From Chloroflexota bacterium (lineage in GTDB: Bacteria > Chloroflexota > Dormibacteria > Aeolococcales > Aeolococcaceae), in NCBI GenBank assembly GCA_028287605.1, contig JAQBPI010000202.1:1-5130 (forward strand): a stretch of DNA of 5,130 bases, written 5' to 3'. Shown here one piece after another: positions 2,900 to 5,130 of this stretch (position 1 is the first letter of the stretch; every line of letters begins with the position of its first letter). Position numbers and translations under genes: made by a program. The notes beneath the pieces are model-generated. The model saw only the letters and a list, made by a program, of their open reading frames with translations, was not told the origin of the DNA and made no database searches.

Positions 2900-5130
2900 C
2901 AGTCCCAATCGTCGTCCTCCTCCATGCCGCCGGAGGGCTCCATCTCGTCCTCCTCCTCCGCAGCCATCTCTGCGCTGGTGGACGCCTCCCACTCAGCCCC
3001 GTCCTGAGCAGCCATCGCCTCCTCCGATGGCAGCGCAATCTCGTCTGCGAGCTCCGAGGGCAGGGCGGTGTCATCGAGCGCCTCCAGCGCATCCGTCGCC
3101 GGATCGGCGTCAGCAGCACGCTCGTCCTCGGGCTCCGCCTCGTCTGGCCCGGGAGATGTCAGGGCCTGCTCGTCGGTGTGCGACTGCATCTCGGCCCGAC
3201 CGTCCTCGTCGGCAGCCAGCTCCTCGGCCTTGGCCCGATCCCCCCGTTCATCCTCGTCCGCCGACATGGCCAGGGTCCGGTCCGCTTCCGCCCGCTCCTC
3301 GTCACTCCTCAGTGCAGCATCGTCGGCCTCGAGTAGGTGGTCCGGAGGCACACCGACGTCGAGGAGATCGTCCTCCGCCGTCAGCGAGTCGCCGGCGCTC
3401 GCGCGCGCCACGTCGTGGTCATCGCCATCCGCCACAGGAGCGCCCGTGGCCTCCCCGGCGACCACCGCGTCCATCGCCGCCTCGAGGTCCGCGGCCCCCT
3501 GCTCGCTCACACCCCGCGGCGGCACCCCACCGACCAGCCCAACTCCCCGCATGTGGTCGTCCTCCAACTCCAGCGCAGGTGCGTGGTCCTCGAGCGTCCC
3601 CGACGCGCCCTCCGCCTCGTACGACCTGAGCGACCTCACCGCCTCCTCCGGGCCCTCGCCCTCGCCAGGCCCAGGCAAGCTCTCCGCCCACCTCACGCCC
3701 TCCCCACGTCTCTCGGCGGCGACGGCGGAAGGCTGCGCATCCCCGGTCGGCAGCGCCGGGCGGTCGGCGGCCACCAGCGCTTCGATCGCCTCCGTCATCA
3801 CGTGCACGCGGCCGGGGTCCGGCCAGCCGTCCCAGGCATCGGGGTCCCGGAGGAAGGCGTCGACATCTTCGTCGGGCGGTCCCGGCGACGCCGTCCGCGC
3901 CCTCGCCGCGGGCTGCTGGTCCGCGGCGCGCGGATGCGTCTCCTCACGCCGCTCCACCTCGGGCGGCTCCACCCGCCCGGACGGCCCCCGCTCGACGGCG
4001 CGCTCCGGCGACGTTCGCGCCAGCCACTCGTCCACCGTCTCGCCAGGCCGAGCCCCACGTGCGTCGATCCTCGACGTCGTCATGTCGCACCTCGCCTGCA
4101 CCGCGTCCACGAGAGCCTCCGCCCACGGGTCGCCGACGTGCATCTCGCGCAGCGCGGCGAACAGCGCTCGCTCCTCCGCCTCCGCGCGGGCGTGCAGCTC
4201 GTCCTCCGTCGGCGGCCGGGCGAGGCGCGGCTCCACCCATCCGTGCGCCTCCCGCCAGGCGGCCATCGCCCGGTCGACCTCCGCGTCCGGTCGGGCCGCG
4301 TCCACGATCGCCTGCGGCTCGCCCTCCACCGGCGTCACCCAATAGCGCTCCCGGTGCTGCTGCCGCAGCGCATCCCACAACCGCTCGCTCGCCTCCAGGT
4401 TGATCTCCTGCTCGCGCCGATACCACGCCTCCATCTCGCCCACCCGCATCGGCAGGGTCTGCATCCGCCCGTCGGGATCTCTCCACTCCACGTCCGCGTG
4501 CCACGACGTCCGCAGGCGCTCGAACCCGTCGTCGTGGAACGCCAGGTCCCATCGGTCCCAGTCGTGGTACTTGTCGAACGTCTCGCGCAGCTCGGCCTGC
4601 TGCTCGGGGCTCAGCCTCGGCTCGTAGTAGCCGCCCTGTGTCCACACCGGGCCGAGGCGACCGAGATTGACCGGAACGTCCGTGTACCCCCAGCCGGTGG
4701 GGCCGAGTGGCGACGCGGCCTCCTGCTCCTCCCTCGTCGTGTCCTTGCCCATCCAGTGCGGACGCGGGCCGCGATAGGTCCACTGCCACGGCTCGGGCTC
4801 CTCCTCGCGGCGGCCAGAGCCGCGCTCGGCCTCCTGGCGAGCCCTCCACTCGTCGTACCGCTCCCAGTCCCATCGATTGCCGCCCAGGTCGACCCAGCCA
4901 CGCTGCCAGCCCCTCTCCGGCCGGTGCGCCAGGGGATCCCTCCACCCCCCAACGAGGTCCAGGAACTCCGCCTCCCACGCGTAGTCAGGCCGCTCCGCGA
5001 GCGACCGCCCACTCGGATCCGCGAGTGGCCACCGATCCCCGTCGGTCCCCTCGCCGCCGCCGCCGGAGCCGTCGCCGGGCGCCGACCCGGCCGACCGACC
5101 CGCATCCCCGACGCCCCTGTCGACCCGGCG
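2899..5130 (-). CDS. Large hypothetical protein, Trp-rich then acidic; partial, N-terminus beyond right edge
   Basis: I do not recognise this protein. The frame is open without a stop from 5130 down to the TGA at 2901-2899, giving at least 743 residues. An ATG at 4752 (visible residue 127) would give 617 residues, but the preceding 126 codons look coding, so the true start is probably outside the window. Residues 1-33 are Gly-rich linker. Residues about 34-340 are rich in Trp and charged residues, with clusters such as NRWDWERYDEW (86-96), WQWTYR (113-118) and KYHDWDRWDL (187-196). A Pro/Arg-rich stretch follows (about 375-415). The rest is an increasingly acidic, probably disordered tail: the last 157 residues hold 58 Asp or Glu against 8 Lys or Arg, and it ends MEEDDDWD. 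I see one Cys, no signal peptide and no membrane helix in the visible part. It may be the C-terminal part of a large element protein such as a transfer or virion protein; this is a guess. Confidence 0.7.
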   Translation of the reverse strand, partial: RRVDRGVGDAGRSAGSAPGDGSGGGGEGTDGDRWPLADPSGRSLAERPDYAWEAEFLDLVGGWRDPLAHRPERGWQRGWVDLGGNRWDWERYDEWRARQEAERGSGRREEEPEPWQWTYRGPRPHWMGKDTTREEQEAASPLGPTGWGYTDVPVNLGRLGPVWTQGGYYEPRLSPEQQAELRETFDKYHDWDRWDLAFHDDGFERLRTSWHADVEWRDPDGRMQTLPMRVGEMEAWYRREQEINLEASERLWDALRQQHRERYWVTPVEGEPQAIVDAARPDAEVDRAMAAWREAHGWVEPRLARPPTEDELHARAEAEERALFAALREMHVGDPWAEALVDAVQARCDMTTSRIDARGARPGETVDEWLARTSPERAVERGPSGRVEPPEVERREETHPRAADQQPAARARTASPGPPDEDVDAFLRDPDAWDGWPDPGRVHVMTEAIEALVAADRPALPTGDAQPSAVAAERRGEGVRWAESLPGPGEGEGPEEAVRSLRSYEAEGASGTLEDHAPALELEDDHMRGVGLVGGVPPRGVSEQGAADLEAAMDAVVAGEATGAPVADGDDHDVARASAGDSLTAEDDLLDVGVPPDHLLEADDAALRSDEERAEADRTLAMSADEDERGDRAKAEELAADEDGRAEMQSHTDEQALTSPGPDEAEPEDERAADADPATDALEALDDTALPSELADEIALPSEEAMAAQDGAEWEASTSAEMAAEEEDEMEPSGGMEEDDDWD

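Larger units (their letters stand above)
1345..5130. mobile_element. Probable integrative element (genomic island, prophage or ICE), tRNA-Arg-proximal end
   Basis: A tyrosine recombinase next to an intact tRNA 3' end, a convergent Xre-type regulator and a large protein with no recognisable housekeeping role together suggest integrated accessory DNA. The first bases after the tRNA (1351-1395) are visibly less GC-rich than the surroundings. No capsid, portal, relaxase or conjugation ATPase is visible, so the element type is undecided. The right boundary is not in the window. Confidence 0.6.

Noticed and set aside
2715..3119. An alternative minus-strand frame between the large gene and the Xre regulator
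   Set aside because: Third positions in this frame are clearly less G/C-rich than in the 56-codon frame, and it runs into the regulator gene instead of ending just before it.
3068..4345. A 425-codon plus-strand ORF rich in Ser and Ala, antisense to the large minus-strand gene
   Set aside because: Its Ser-dominated composition is what the opposite strand of an Asp/Glu-rich gene produces. The minus frame has a more natural composition and continues through the window.
3944..4978. A 344-codon minus-strand ORF in another frame
   Set aside because: It is a Gly/Arg/Ala-rich shadow overlapping the large gene in another frame, with no domain or ribosome binding site recognised.
1..5130. CRISPR array, rRNA genes or an insertion sequence with terminal repeats
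   Set aside because: I saw no regularly spaced repeats, no rRNA sequence and no transposase.

Overview
The window is GC-rich DNA, roughly 70 % by eye. Its codons end mostly in G or C, both complete tRNA genes encode CCA, and two genes may be read from leaderless-type promoters. This fits a high-GC actinobacterium, but the sequence alone does not fix the genus. Two parts meet at a tRNA-Arg gene: ordinary chromosome on the left (1 to about 1344) and what looks like one end of an integrative mobile element on the right (about 1345 to 5130).

Left part. A DtxR/MntR-type metal-dependent regulator runs off the left edge on the minus strand (275 down to 1). Upstream of it on the same strand is a 54-residue two-helix membrane protein (490 down to 326). 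Facing away from that is a DoxX-family membrane protein (576-959, plus). A tRNA-His(GTG) gene follows on the minus strand, 16 bases from the DoxX stop. A gene-poor spacer (1054-1267) separates it from a divergent tRNA-Arg(TCT) gene on the plus strand (1268-1344).

Right part. Directly after the tRNA-Arg 3' end lies about 157 bases without a gene. It is less GC-rich at first and carries inverted and direct repeats of the kind expected for an attachment region or an integrase operator. A tyrosine recombinase follows (best start 1502, stop 2509). Convergent with it, with overlapping stop codons, is a minus-strand block reading right to left. It holds a large protein of unknown function that is open to the right edge of the window (at least 743 residues; Trp-rich first part, strongly acidic last part), then a possible translationally coupled 56-residue ORF (2899 to 2729), then a 73-residue Xre-type helix-turn-helix regulator (2727 to 2506).

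How they may work together. The recombinase probably inserted the element into the 3' end of tRNA-Arg, which remains intact. The small regulator at the end of the minus-strand block is a candidate element repressor or excision control factor. A 16-base palindrome just upstream of it is a candidate operator. The large protein is the main unknown; no function can be assigned from sequence alone. The far end of the element and its second attachment site are not in this window.
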